Origin: Amoeboaphelidium protococcarum
Lineage: Eukaryota > Aphelidiomycota > Aphelidea
Length of the DNA: 64,000 bases
NCBI GenBank assembly: GCA_023515745.1
Contig: JALECJ010000256.1
Location: forward strand, 1,922,001 to 1,986,000
Direction: 5' to 3'
Part shown: piece after piece, positions 34,233-45,423 of the stretch
Numbering within the stretch: position 1 is the first letter of the stretch
Layout of the letters: each line of letters opens with the position of its first letter
Program-made: the position numbers and the translations under genes
The notes under the pieces: model-generated
Databases searched by the model: none
Seen by the model: only the letters and a program-made list of their open reading frames with translations
What the model was told of the DNA's origin: nothing

Positions 34233-35894
34233 TCACATGCCCATACCCATGCCCATTCCACCACCCATAGGAGGCATTGGCTCATCTTTCTTAGGAGCAT
34301 CCACGATCATGCACTCACTCGTACTCAAAAGTGATGCGACACCACTAGAGTCCACCAAAGCTGTGCGAACAACCTTCAAAGGGTCGATAACACCAGCCTT
34401 AATCATGTCAGTGTATTCTCCAGTGGCGGCATTGAATCCATACTCAAACTGGTCAGCATTCTCCAAGATCTTGCCAACAACCACAGATCCTTCCATACCA
34501 GCATTATCAACAATAGTGCGAGCAGGGTATGTGATAGCTTTGCGTACCAACTCTACACCCAGGTTCTGATCGAAAGTGTCCAATTTCAGCGATTCAAGCA
34601 CCTTGGTAGCCTTCAGTAGAGCCACACCACCACCAGGCACAATACCTTCCTCAACAGCCGCACGCGTAGCATTCAAAGCATCAACGAAGCGATCCTTCTT
34701 CTCGCCAACCTCAACTTCGCTGGCACCACCAACCTTGATAACAGCGACACCGCCAGACAGTTTAGCCAGACGCTCCTACAACTTCTCCTTCTCGTACTCG
34801 GAGCTGGTCTCACCAATCAGGGAACGCAGCTGTTCACAGCGAGCATTCAGAGCACTCTTATCACCGTTACCGTTCAGTAGGATCGTATCATCCTTAGTCA
34901 CGGTCACAGATCCAGTTGTGCCCAGCATGTGCGGCTCAACCTTCTCCAACTTCATATCAAGCTCCTCAGAAAACACCTGACCACCAGTCAACACGGCCAA
35001 ATCTTGCAGAATAGCCTTTCTGTTATCACCGAAACCTGGAGCCTTTACAGCTGCAACCTGGATCTAACCACGCAACTTGTTCAAGATCAGAGCAGCCAAT
35101 GCCTCTCCATCAACATCCTCAGCGACAATGATTAATGGACGGCGTTCGCGAGCACTAATCTCCAGAGTTGGCAAGATATCCTGAATCATGGAGATCTTCT
35201 TCTCACTCAGCAGGATGTATGGCTTCTCAAACTCAACCTTCTAGTTCTTGGTGTCAGTGATAAAGTATGGAGAGATGAATCCGCGATCGAAGCGCATACC
35301 TTCAGTGACACTCAACTCGTCGTCCAAAGTTTTGCCTTCCTGAACGGTAATCACACCCTCCTTACCAACCTTCTCCATAGCCTGAGCAATCAGATCACCG
35401 ACGTGTTTATCACCATTAGCGGAAATGGTGGCGACCTGAGCAACCTCTGCGCTCGTAGTAATATCCTTCTTCTTAGCCTACAGGAACTCAACCACCTTAT
35501 CGACGGCTGCCTGAACACCACGGCGCATCTCAATTGGATTAACACCAGAGGCGACATTCTTCAGTCCCTCCAAGAAAATGGCTCTGGTCAAGACAGTCGC
35601 AGTGGTAGTACCATCACCCGCTGCCTCATTGGTCTTGTTAGCCACATCTTGAACCAATCGCGCACCCAGATTCTAAAACTTGTCCTCCAGCACGATACTC
35701 TTGGCCACGGTGACACCATCCTTAGTGATCTTTGGGGAACCATAAGTCTGTTCAATCAACACGTTCCTTCCTCTTGGACCGAGAGTGACAGCCACAGCCT
35801 TGGCCAAAATATCGACACCCTTCGCCAGTTCAGCGCGTCCATCCGCTCCGAAAATAATCAGCTTGTGTTGATAACGTTTAGATACTTTTAACAT
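34233..35894 (-). CDS. HSP60: Mitochondrial chaperonin HSP60 (GroEL/CPN60 group I)
   Basis: Complement, ATG 35892-35894 to TGA 34233-34235, 553 aa, one exon. The group I signature runs throughout: [44 protein letters not shown] (catalytic Asp in the ATP site), [16 protein letters not shown] and the Gly-Met-rich tail [13 protein letters not shown]. It folds imported proteins in the mitochondrial matrix with HSP10. The presequence is very short ([11 protein letters not shown] before the mature core), so an additional 5' exon cannot be excluded. It is transcribed divergently from HSP10 across a 321-bp shared promoter. Confidence 0.97.
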
Positions 35895-36032
35895 TTTATC
35901 AGGATATGATCGCGTAATTACGTATATCAATCTATTCGAGAGTTAAACAATTGACGTATACTAACTATTGATCAAATGAAAATCGCGCTGGTTCAATCCT
36001 AAAAAATTTCCCAATTCTATCGCGGCGGATAC

Positions 36033-36040
36033 TTCTAGAA
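36033..36040. promoter_or_regulatory. Heat-shock-element-like palindrome in the HSP60/HSP10 promoter
   Basis: The shared promoter contains TTCTAGAA, two inverted nTTCn/nGAAn units, with further TTC/GAA-like units nearby (TTCCC at about 36009, AATTCT at about 36014, GGAAA at about 36048). HSF trimers bind inverted arrays of nGAAn. Position (about 140 bp from HSP60 ATG, about 175 bp from HSP10 ATG) fits co-induction of both genes. The match is by eye. Confidence 0.55.
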
Positions 36041-36215
36041 CGTAATGGAAAATTGGGCTTTGGGTTAAGCGACAACAATGAGCAGAGCGACCAAGCGAGC
36101 GGGTCCTCAAAAGTTTGCATAGAAGCTGTTGCCTCGATCACGCCTTTTTATATCTTGGTGATTTGTTGTTTACATTTAAACTCATTCTCAATTGCTTTAT
36201 AAGTATCTAGCTAAT

Positions 36216-36582
36216 ATGGTAAGATTTTAATTAAATCGACAATCTATATGAGTAATATCGCGCGTGTACATGTGTGTAGTCATCTGCAAAGAAGTTGGTA
36301 CCGTTGTTGGATCGCGTGCTCGTTCGTCGCGTAAAGGCTCCAGAGAAGACTGCCAGTGGAATTTACATTCCTGAGAAGGCACAAGAGGCCCTGAATGAGG
36401 GACTTGTGCTTGCAGTTGGACCGGGAAGTGTGAATAATTAGACTGGATAACGCGTCGCAATGTCCCTTAAAGAGGGTGATAAGGTGGTTCTACCATCCTA
36501 CGGCGGATAGACTGTGAAGGTGAACAGTGAAGAACTGCAGTTGTTCCGCGAGAGCGATATCCTCGGCAAGATTGTTGATTGA
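36216..36582 (+). CDS. HSP10: Mitochondrial co-chaperonin HSP10 (CPN10)
   Basis: Two exons: the ATG alone (36216-36218), then 36280-36582; intron 36219-36279 (61 nt, GTAAGA...GTGTAG); 101 aa, TGA 36580-36582. The mature protein begins [20 protein letters not shown]. The mobile loop/roof region [20 protein letters not shown] is typical, as are [27 protein letters not shown] and [12 protein letters not shown]. It caps HSP60 during folding. Placing an intron directly after the start codon is unusual, but the frame, length and both splice sites demand it. It shares a promoter head-to-head with HSP60, as HSPD1/HSPE1 do in animals. Confidence 0.95.
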
Positions 36583-36727
36583 TCAACTGATGATGATCAA
36601 TGAAATTGTGATACCTTATGAAAACACTTATAGATTTCGCGTTATAAACTGATTATCTTGGTATGGCTTTATGTAAAGTCTAAACAAAATGCCAGTATAA
36701 ACTCATTTCAAACAATGTTTTTACATT

Positions 36728-39103
36728 TCACTTTTATTCTTACTGCGATTAAGCAGCATCTTGCTTAGTAGAAGTGTTACCTTACGATGCGGCCTAAGGC
36801 AGTTATTACTAAGGTTTCTACTACTATTGCTGTTATTACTATAGCTGCTACTTCTTTTATTAGTGTAGACTAGCGACCACAGTCTGCGCCAATTTCAAAT
36901 TTTATTAAAACAATGCAGGCTATTTTCGCGCCATTTCCAGTAGATTAGTAGTAGTGATAGCTTACAGATATGATGGATTCTAAGCTAGAACAGTGGCAGC
37001 AGAGTATGCATTTAAAGGAGCGATATTCGTGAGTGGAGGAAGAGCAACACTAGCCTTCTGTGCTTGTGACTGGCTATTTTAATTCAACAACTGGTTCGCG
37101 GCATTCAGATTTAATGGCGGTGCAGCAAGTCTAGCTTTAGAAATATCAACTGCAGGAGGACTGGATTTACTGACTTGTGCAGGAGTAGTGGGAGGTGTCT
37201 TGAGTGGAACATCCGCATTCAATGCCGGCTTCACGTCATTCCTACTTCCAGCCGCTGATGAAGTGGCGTTAGAAGAGTTGCTATCCGCTTGCAAAGTCTT
37301 TGCCTGGGTCTTTTGCAGAGCGGCACTGAATAGACTTTTGAACAGATTACTCTGAGCCAAGTTGGTTGCAGACTTGAATAACGGAGACGAGACCGGTGAT
37401 CGATAATTAGTGTATCGCTCATACTTTTTACTCTACACATCGCACCCACTTGCACCATCATCAGTATCCAGATCAGTTTAACCATCCTTCCTAGCAGAAG
37501 TGAACGGCGTCTTCATCGGAATGCCCAACTCCAAATTAGTCTACCGCACGATCTGAGTAGCAATCTTGTTAGCCTCCTACTTTTGCACTTGATGAGTTTT
37601 CTCAATATGATACTTGAGCCCGTTCAAGTTCTTATATCGCTTGTGGCAAGTCTCGAATGAACACACGTACGGCTTCAATAATCGAGTGGCAGCATCTGCT
37701 TCATCTTCTTCTTTTCCACAATGACCATGCATCTTGTGATACTTGAGACCATTGGCGTTCTTATAAGCTTTATCGCAATTCGGATGCTAGCATTTGTAAG
37801 GCTTCTCAATACGATTACCATTCTCATCATAGAACTGAGGCGCGTCGCGTATCTTTCGACCATTTTTGGCCGCATCTTTACCAGCGGCATCAGGATCATC
37901 ACAGTCGCTACAAGCTTACTCTTCACCCTCAGCGCCTGTACCATCTATACTACCATCCTCTTTACATAGAATTCCAACAGTCACTTCATCGATGCCATTA
38001 AAATCTTCGTCATCACAAGAGTCACCCTGTCCCGGACCAACAATATCGCTCATCATCCTCAATCTCTTGTTATTACGCGCAATCTCCTCCTACGCCTCCT
38101 CCAATGCTTTCAGACCCAAATCATCTTCCACTTCACCAACAATACAAATCAATGGATTATTAGACCGGCGAATACTGCGCTTACTACCTACTCGAGTGAC
38201 CACAGAGTTCTCGAAAGCTGAAAGATGTTACTGAAAGCCCATCTACGAGCAACTACCGAGCTATGAGGGATTGACGTACTATCTAAACATATCTTGCAAC
38301 TCAGAATCTGAATGCTCCTCAAGCACCTCATCAATCAAGTCGTGGCACAGATCTGACTGGAGGAAGTCCTTCTCATCCTCAGAAAAGTACCGACCTCCAT
38401 GCGGCAAAGCAGAGCTGAGCGTGATGTATTACTGCCTGTCCTCATTACCACTGCTGTTATAATCGGAATCTTCAATAAGCACATGATGCTCTTCATAATG
38501 CTGCAGCAGCTCATGCATGTCAGCGAGAACGCGTCCGCAACACGTAAAATCCTTACAAAACTCATCTTCCAGCCTCTGTACATCAGCGTACGAATTGTCA
38601 TGAGCCAACAAGCAAATATCATTCAACTGATGTGTATAAGGCAAAATATCAGTCTCCATACTCTTGGATCGCTAGTGTCTATTGGCACCTGAGCCAAAAG
38701 AGTTGTGTCCACCATTCAAGTGAAATGAGGAGGCGCTACCATTATCATCATCGTCGTCCTCATCGTCATCTGCATCAGAGGCAGAATAGTGACCCTTATC
38801 ACCGGCGGCGCTGAAATCTTTATGCATATCTAGCATTGATAAACTGGAATCTAAGACATCACTTGCCTACACAAATTACTCCAAATACTCTAAATCGGAC
38901 TGAATGTCAGATTAGTCGCCATCGCCCGCTGGGTCGTCCTCGTTCTCTTATGGCAATACTTCGCTGTCTCCTTCATCATCGTCATCCACTTCAGAGTCGC
39001 TACTTAGCATGGCGTCAGCTTCTATAATTAATTCAATGTCATGCTCCACATCCTCATTATTGCTCTCAAATTCAAATCCATCCACTTCCAGTTCGGCACT
39101 CAT
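36728..39103 (-). CDS. SFP1: SFP1/JAZF1-like C2H2 zinc-finger transcription factor
   Basis: Complement, ATG 39101-39103 to TGA 36728-36730, 791 aa, one exon. The N-terminal 130 residues are very acidic (DSEVDDDDEGDSEVLPQE-type). A first atypical C2H2 finger lies near residues 160-190 (FCKDFTCCGRVLADMHELLQ HYEEHH). Two further fingers around residues 430-500 carry the AYKNANGLKYH and RYKNLNGLKYHIEKTH motifs typical of Sfp1/JAZF1. The C-terminal half is Ala/Ser/Pro-rich and then glutamine-rich; several Gln runs there mix CAG, CAA, TAG and TAA. In fungi Sfp1 drives ribosome-biogenesis genes in response to nutrients. Single-exon structure and the finger spacing support the call; DNA targets are not visible from sequence. 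Confidence 0.88.
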
Positions 39104-39512
39104 GACGCGTTTGTTGCGATTCCTGAGGCGATACTAGCCGCGCGATTTATTACTTCGCAATAGACTACCATAGATGAAATAAAAACAATTAAAATACTTA
39201 ATTAGCGTTATATTCCTACTTTCTATAATTAACCGTATTATGAGACGCGTTCTAGCTGTTCTCATGCACAAGTTCCATCTTTATGCCTTCTGATCCCATG
39301 CTGTTATGCAAGTACTGTTCTTTTTTGTTGAGTTTTCGCAAGAATTGAACATGAAGCGATCTGTGTGATTGAAGCGACGGCGATTGTTGGAGGAGGCGCG
39401 TCGCTCATTTTTTGATGATATAATAGTTCTTGATTTTACGGTATGGTTGAGAGATATGTGATAGAAGAAGGTACAGTTTAAAACAAATAACCGGCAAAAT
39501 GTAAATTAAATT
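39104..39512. other. Intergenic, SFP1-like 5' side to GH31 3' side
   Basis: 409 bp. ACGCGT hexamers lie at 39105-39110, immediately 5' of the SFP1-like ATG, and at 39245-39250. Otherwise AT-rich; no gene seen. Confidence 0.5.
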
Positions 39513-42500
39513 TCAATCTATTGGTGACCACTGGTTGTTTTCAGTGTATTCCAAAAATGGCTTCAGACTTTCCCTAAGCTTATAGTACTTTCTCATGGCG
39601 CGCTAAACCGACTGATCAATTTCTTGGATTCTATCTTCTGACTTATGACCGTCATTTAAGCCTGAATAACTGTCACCCTCAAACGAATCCAACCAATAAC
39701 GCCAATCTTCTCCACCTTTTGATCTCATATTATTCGACATGCCACTAGTGATAATCTCCTTCATCTGCTGCTCAGAGATGGAGCGGATAAACACTCCGGA
39801 CTTTCCTAAAGGACAAGGCAGAGTTTTGTTCAATTGATTGGTAATGAATAGTCCTGACGGATCTTGCACATCAAAATCATCTCCTGTCCACAGGTATTTC
39901 CAAGTTCCAGTGGGTAGATAAGGACGACCGTGTCTAGGCTATGGCGGCTCTTTAGGAGCAACAATCTGACGGCGGCGACCTGCCGAGTGTGGAGCCTTTC
40001 TACCGGATGGAGGCTAGAATTACTTCTACGGAGACATTGAGCGAACAATAGGATCAGGGATAGCAGGGTCATCGAGTGCGGGACGTCTACTAAACTATTG
40101 GGGCGCAGACTTGGACAGAGGCGTATTAACATTAACTGGCTCAGTCATCTGTATGATAGCACTCTGCTCAGCATCTCCATTGATTTAGAAAGCGCGTAGT
40201 AAAACTCTAGCAGTAGAAAGCACACTTTCCGTCGCCCAATATCTCACATTGGAGATGAGTCTTCCTTTAGCAGAGTGCTTTCCGTCCTTATTGGGAATCA
40301 TGATTCTTTACTAAATTAGCGAGTCCTCTTCATCAGAAGATTAATTGTCCAACTCCATCTCATCTTCCTGTAGCAGATTAGGATCATCGTCAGGTTTGGG
40401 CTCAGAGATCTGTTGATTAAGCGACTGAATACCAGGAGACGTGACAGGGACGATGAGCAGCAAAGGACCGTACATGAACTGCAATCTCTCCATTTACATG
40501 GCACCTTTATTGCTATAAGGATAATGCAAATACAAAGAGCGCAAAATTGGATACCCGTGTAGCTGATGCTCAACCTAAAGCAACTTCCGATGATCCATCA
40601 AACTAGAAAACATGCCAGTGAAATGAGCAAAAGCCTTCATGTGTGCATCGTCCGACCACACTTGCATATTCTCTTCCGGGACAGAGCCTTCATGAGTTCT
40701 ATACATGGTGGTAGATGTGAACACGGCCGTCTCCATCCACCGGTAGAACAACTCTGAATCCTGACGCGTAAGTCTTAATCTTCTGTCAATTATAGGCAGT
40801 CGCACAATGGTAGTTTTATTCGCCACTTTGATTCTAACATTTGGGTCCACATTGATAGTGGTATATCCGCCAATATCTGAATGAACATTAGCAATGCCGG
40901 ACAGTCCAGCATTCAGACTACCAAAGATAGTTGATTCCAAACCGTCCAATAGATCCCAAGTGTGAAGCTAATCACCATTCCAGAACGAATTACAATATTT
41001 GGCACTGTCAGAGTAAGCGGATCGCATAAAGAACACGACATCATTGCCACTTTCATTCATCTCTTTAACAGCCTCGGCATTCAGACGCGCCCACTCTCGA
41101 GGATAGACATTGTGGAAAGCTTGCGGATTGTGCTTCTCAATCTTTCCATCTACTTGATTTAATTGCGACCATATCACACCATCGAGAGGCATGTATTCTG
41201 CAAAATCAGCCATCCAACCTTTCACACCATTTTCAAGCATATTCTTCTTTATAATGTTCTTGAACCATTCAAAAGCTTACGGATTAGACAAATCCACCAT
41301 ACCTGCTACAACTCCAGGTCCACTGGTGACCAAATAATCAACCAACTTCCAATCTTCGCCGTCAAGACTATGATCAATATTAAAGACGTGCTACCCAGAA
41401 GTCTACTATTTGTGGTGCTCGTCGAGGGCCGATTTCTTGACCCACTTCTGTACCAAATAGCCGTTTTCGCTAGCCTCCTTGAAGTAATTATGTTTAAAAG
41501 AATCCGGATCCTTTCCACCACGCTCCACATTGGTCAGAAATGGATTAATGTAAGCCATGACTCTCACACCATGCTCATTGTACAGCTTTGAAATGAACTG
41601 CTTCCAATTCGGATAGAGTTTCCTATCGTTCTCCCAGTTCCACCATAAACGCTTCTGAGTATTTGTACCTTGAATATTTATTGTGGCAGTTCTTCGATCG
41701 GGGAAGCCAGGAACCAGAAAGGGGATAGGAATGGTCAGATTAATAGGCTACTCTCTAGTGCCGACCCAATCTTAGAGCCAGACGGCGGCAACTTTGACAT
41801 TATGGCTCTACAGCTTATTAACAACGTCAAACACCTTGCCTTCTCCGCCTTGAATTCCAACAACAGCTCCATCCTTACCATTTATCCAGTCCGGGAGCAT
41901 ACTCTACCTACCGGAAATTCTCTGAGTATAAATATCAATCAATTCCAACGGTCTCTTCGCATAGAACAGGCTCAATTTACACTGCAGACTTACAACCTCA
42001 ATTTAGCATCTATTCTTGACGGTAAAATCAAAGATGGACAATTCAGAATTATGCAAGTACACCGATCGAGATTGAGATGTAATATAATGAGCAATAGCAG
42101 TATAAGTGGATAGGGCATCAGCTCCTGCATATGATGGCTCCTTAGGAGGAACATGATTCAAAATATATGTTAGAGGCTATCTTCCTCTGCCAATGCCCTG
42201 CTCTCGACTAATGATAGGAACTCTTTGACCTTTCAGTGACCAATAGCTAAACTACTCGCCAAGACCAAAAACTTCCTCCTCTTCTCCCATGGAGTAAGTT
42301 AACATGATTCTATCATAATTACCGAGGCCATTCTAGTTGACATCGTGGACATTAACACTGAACTGCAGCTCATTAGAATGACTTTCAGTAAAATACACAG
42401 TATACTTTGCAATGAAGGCGCTAGACTCATCACCATTATTAGATGCAGTCGAAGATCTTTGATTACGGCGAGGCTGTCTCTAAGATAGATCATCTGCTTT

Positions 42501-42953
42501 ACTGTACGACAGTTATCCAGAGATAACTATGCGATCACTATCAGATGCTACGTCATAATGCTACTTCCCAGCAGGAACGATACCAATATAATCAATCGTC
42601 TAATGAGTGGTGATGAACTGCGTATTCTGCATGATTCGATACTCACCGTTCCCGGGACCAACTTTGTCATCACCAACGGCAATCTATATGAACGGTACAC
42701 CAGCATTAGTCATGGACCATACAGGGCGTGTTCTAGCGACATCAGATTTGTGAAATATCTTCAGAAAGAACAGAATAGGTGAGTCCTTTGACACAGTAGG
42801 CCTCAGCGATAGTTTGCGAGATATCTTGGCCAGTGGATGCGATTCGGTAGATCCATCAAGAGATATCACAAAATTCTCCGTACTCAACTAAGAGTCCATT
42901 ACACCTCCAACTGACATGCCCACTGTCATTTGCTAATCGCCCATAGAAATCAT
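39513..42953 (-). CDS. Sulfoquinovosidase-like GH31 glycosidase
   Basis: Complement, ATG 42951-42953 to TGA 39513-39515, 1146 aa, one exon. GH31 catalytic residues are clear: nucleophile Asp583 in GWMADFAEYMPLDG and acid Asp661 in FWNGDQ. The sequence follows YihQ-type sulfoquinovosidases rather than ordinary alpha-glucosidases. The sulfonate-binding residues known from YihQ have counterparts: Gln394 (WLQDW), Arg435 and Trp438 (KRLWWNW) and Tyr697 (HSDIGGYTT). These enzymes release sulfoquinovose from sulfoquinovosyl glycerol or SQDG, the sulfolipid of plastid membranes. No N-terminal signal peptide is obvious. About 170 acidic-then-basic residues (roughly 842-1015) interrupt the C-terminal beta domain between IVPVTSPG and LPTGTWKYLW. 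Substrate is inferred from motif only. Confidence 0.88.
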
Positions 42954-44090
42954 GATGATGATGAGAATGAATAAAGATGAGATTGTAAAAGCATTCCAAA
43001 ATTCCTAACAAAATCTATATCCAAGCAACAGAGATTTACCCATAATTGTTTGACACAAAATTTTTTAGTCTTTGATCCTCCAACGAAATACGAAATACGC
43101 AGTATACGTACACCAATCTGCTACAAAAGACTTTACTATACCTAGAGATCAAAACTAGTAAAAAGGGTTTAAGCCGGTTGATAAATTATCCCACGCTACA
43201 ACACAATTCAAGCAAAGATATGAACGTGGGAACGGGCAAGCGAGAAAAACTTCGGGCTGATCGGCCCCTAATCATTTTCGGTCGTTTCTGATTAGAACTG
43301 GTTGTGCCGCCTTTATGAAATCTGGGCGGCATTTGCTGTCTTACCCATGTTTCACGATAAAGTCATACAAATCAAGCTTACCTCTTGATAGCAGACATTA
43401 TTACACTGCTTCAAATAACAAATTTAACAGATATTCAGAATAATGAAGTAGATGTATATCAAATCATTACGTCGATTAGTAGTGATATCACGTTCAAATT
43501 CTTAAAACTTGAGACTCGTTTAGAGTATCAAAGTATACTACATTTTATGCAGTCTTTGATTGCAGCAATATAATAATTTTTTTTAACATTTTAGATCAAG
43601 AGGCGCACAGCTTACTCAAAACGTCGCTTACTGATTTTCACATCACCTTCTAAGTAATCAGTAAACGAACGGGAAGGCAAGCCTGGCATATAATCTATTG
43701 CTTTGAATGAACATAAGTAAATGGATCTGTTCAATGATGTATACACGGAGTTTTATTCACGCGTGCTCTTCACAAAAAATTGTATGTGAAACGAGAGGGA
43801 TGATTCACCAGGCGCTTTAAAACACGCTGTGTGAGTCTCAATCATCATTGCCCAAAACGCGCAAACAGTCCATTTTAGGCGACGATTGGGTGTTCAAGAA
43901 GACGCCGCCTGCGCAACATGATCAGGGGTGACACATCCTTTCTTTCACAATTTTATCTCTCTGCATTTTGCGCTAGCTCTTCACCTCCTGTATTGGATTG
44001 TCTTCTCAGACATTACACACACTACGCACACTTATATATCTTAGGATCTTCTACTTGAAAGTGATTAGAATTATCAACTCCTGATTAAAT
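42954..44090. other. Long divergent intergenic region, GH31 / ceramide synthase
   Basis: 1137 bp. An open + frame at 43385-43573 lacks an ATG and any recognisable motif; I do not call it. An ACGCGT hexamer lies at 43759-43764. A CT-rich leader precedes the ceramide synthase ATG. Nothing else recognised. Confidence 0.5.
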
Positions 44091-45230
44091 ATGGTTCACA
44101 TTGATTTACCAGTGATTGACAGGAATGTGGCGTTTACTGGGTTACACAAGGCTGTTGATCATCCTGTGGGAGCGGATATGAATTTTATTCAAGACGGGAT
44201 AATGGTATTTCTTTTGGTTGCCCTCATAGCTTGTACGCATTCTCTTCTGCATCGGTATTTATTTCAGCCTCTGTCTCTGGTTATAGTGCGCCGGCCTGAT
44301 GGTTAGCGTGTACAATCTCCGCCTCCCAGTCCTAAGCTGGGATAGCCGCGATAAAATTTATTGCAATAGTATTCTACAAATTTGTGGAAGTGCACCACGT
44401 CAATGTACAAACTGGTGTCTTACTCTGTCCTGTTCTGTCTTGGATTGTACGCATTGATTGGCGATAACTAGATGTTTGTAGGAGCTGATGGACACTGGCT
44501 GAGTGATGGATGGTTGCTCAGAGGGTAGTAATTTTCTTTCGATTAGTGGCCTTATATGAGGATAAGATATGATGCTTCAGGTAGTCATGGCTATGATTAC
44601 GCGCTATCTAGACTGTCAGAGTTTCTACATTTGGATTTTTTGACTTTTACCATCAATTTGATATCCCAGTCGATTAGGACCACTCTATCATCATCGCCTA
44701 TCTTGTTCCACTATCAGTATGCGCTGGCTTACTATATTTACAGCACAATTTTGGTGGCGTTCAACTTGGAAGGACCTAAATAGAAGGACAAGTTGTAGAT
44801 GATTCTTCATCACCTGGTCACTATCGCTTTAATTGTCACCTCTTGGTATTTGAAGCAATTTAGGATTGGATGTATAATTTTGGTGCTACACGATATTTCT
44901 GATCCCATAATGGAGTTGGCCAAGTTGAGTATGTACGCGCAGAAGTAGAATTATGCGAATGGGTTCTTTGCCACATTCGCCGCTGTATTTCTGGTATCGC
45001 GCTGTGTAGTGTTTCCTATGACTGTACTCCAGCCTTGTGTCCGTTACCTAGTTAGTACTTATGGATATACTAAAGCTATGACTTTGATGCCTCAATTTCC
45101 CGTCTTTCTGGTGCTGTTATCGATTTTGTAGATTTTGCACGTTTATTGGGGATCCCTGATTGTGAAGATGATCTACGATGCTCTAACGAAAGGCAATGTC
45201 GGCGAGGATATTAGAGACGAAGATGAGTGA
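44091..45230 (+). CDS. LAG1: Ceramide synthase (LAG1/LAC1, TLC domain)
   Basis: ATG 44091 to TGA 45228-45230, 379 aa, one exon. The Lag1 motif is present: KDKLQMILHHLVTIALIVTS, containing the two essential histidines, then FRIGCIILVLHDISDPIMEL AKLSMYAQ. At least five hydrophobic helices flank it, consistent with an ER membrane protein. The enzyme joins a sphingoid base to an acyl-CoA to make (dihydro)ceramide. A Pro/Gln-rich luminal or cytosolic loop occurs near residues 65-90. Fungal and animal members are 380-420 aa, matching this length. Confidence 0.94.
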
Positions 45231-45423
45231 AAGTTGTTACGTGTATTTTCTTCTTTACTATTCTTGATTCTTGATTCTTTTTATGCTATTTATTACATTT
45301 TGAGTGATCTATACTGTAGTATTCATAGTCAAGCTTACTGATTCTTCATTGAGAGATCCGATTCGTTTCACGTTTCGTCTTTCCTTTGTCGTAACTTTGT
45401 ATTTCCAATATAGAACAAAGAGG

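Noticed and set aside
35985-35996. GGTTCAATCC, resembling a tRNA T-loop
   Set aside because: No matching acceptor stem, D-arm or anticodon arm at the required distances; it lies within the HSP60/HSP10 promoter.
43385-43573. Open + frame of about 62 codons upstream of the ceramide synthase
   Set aside because: It starts without ATG, contains no motif, and under the TAR=Gln code long open frames arise easily by chance. No splice sites join it to a neighbour.
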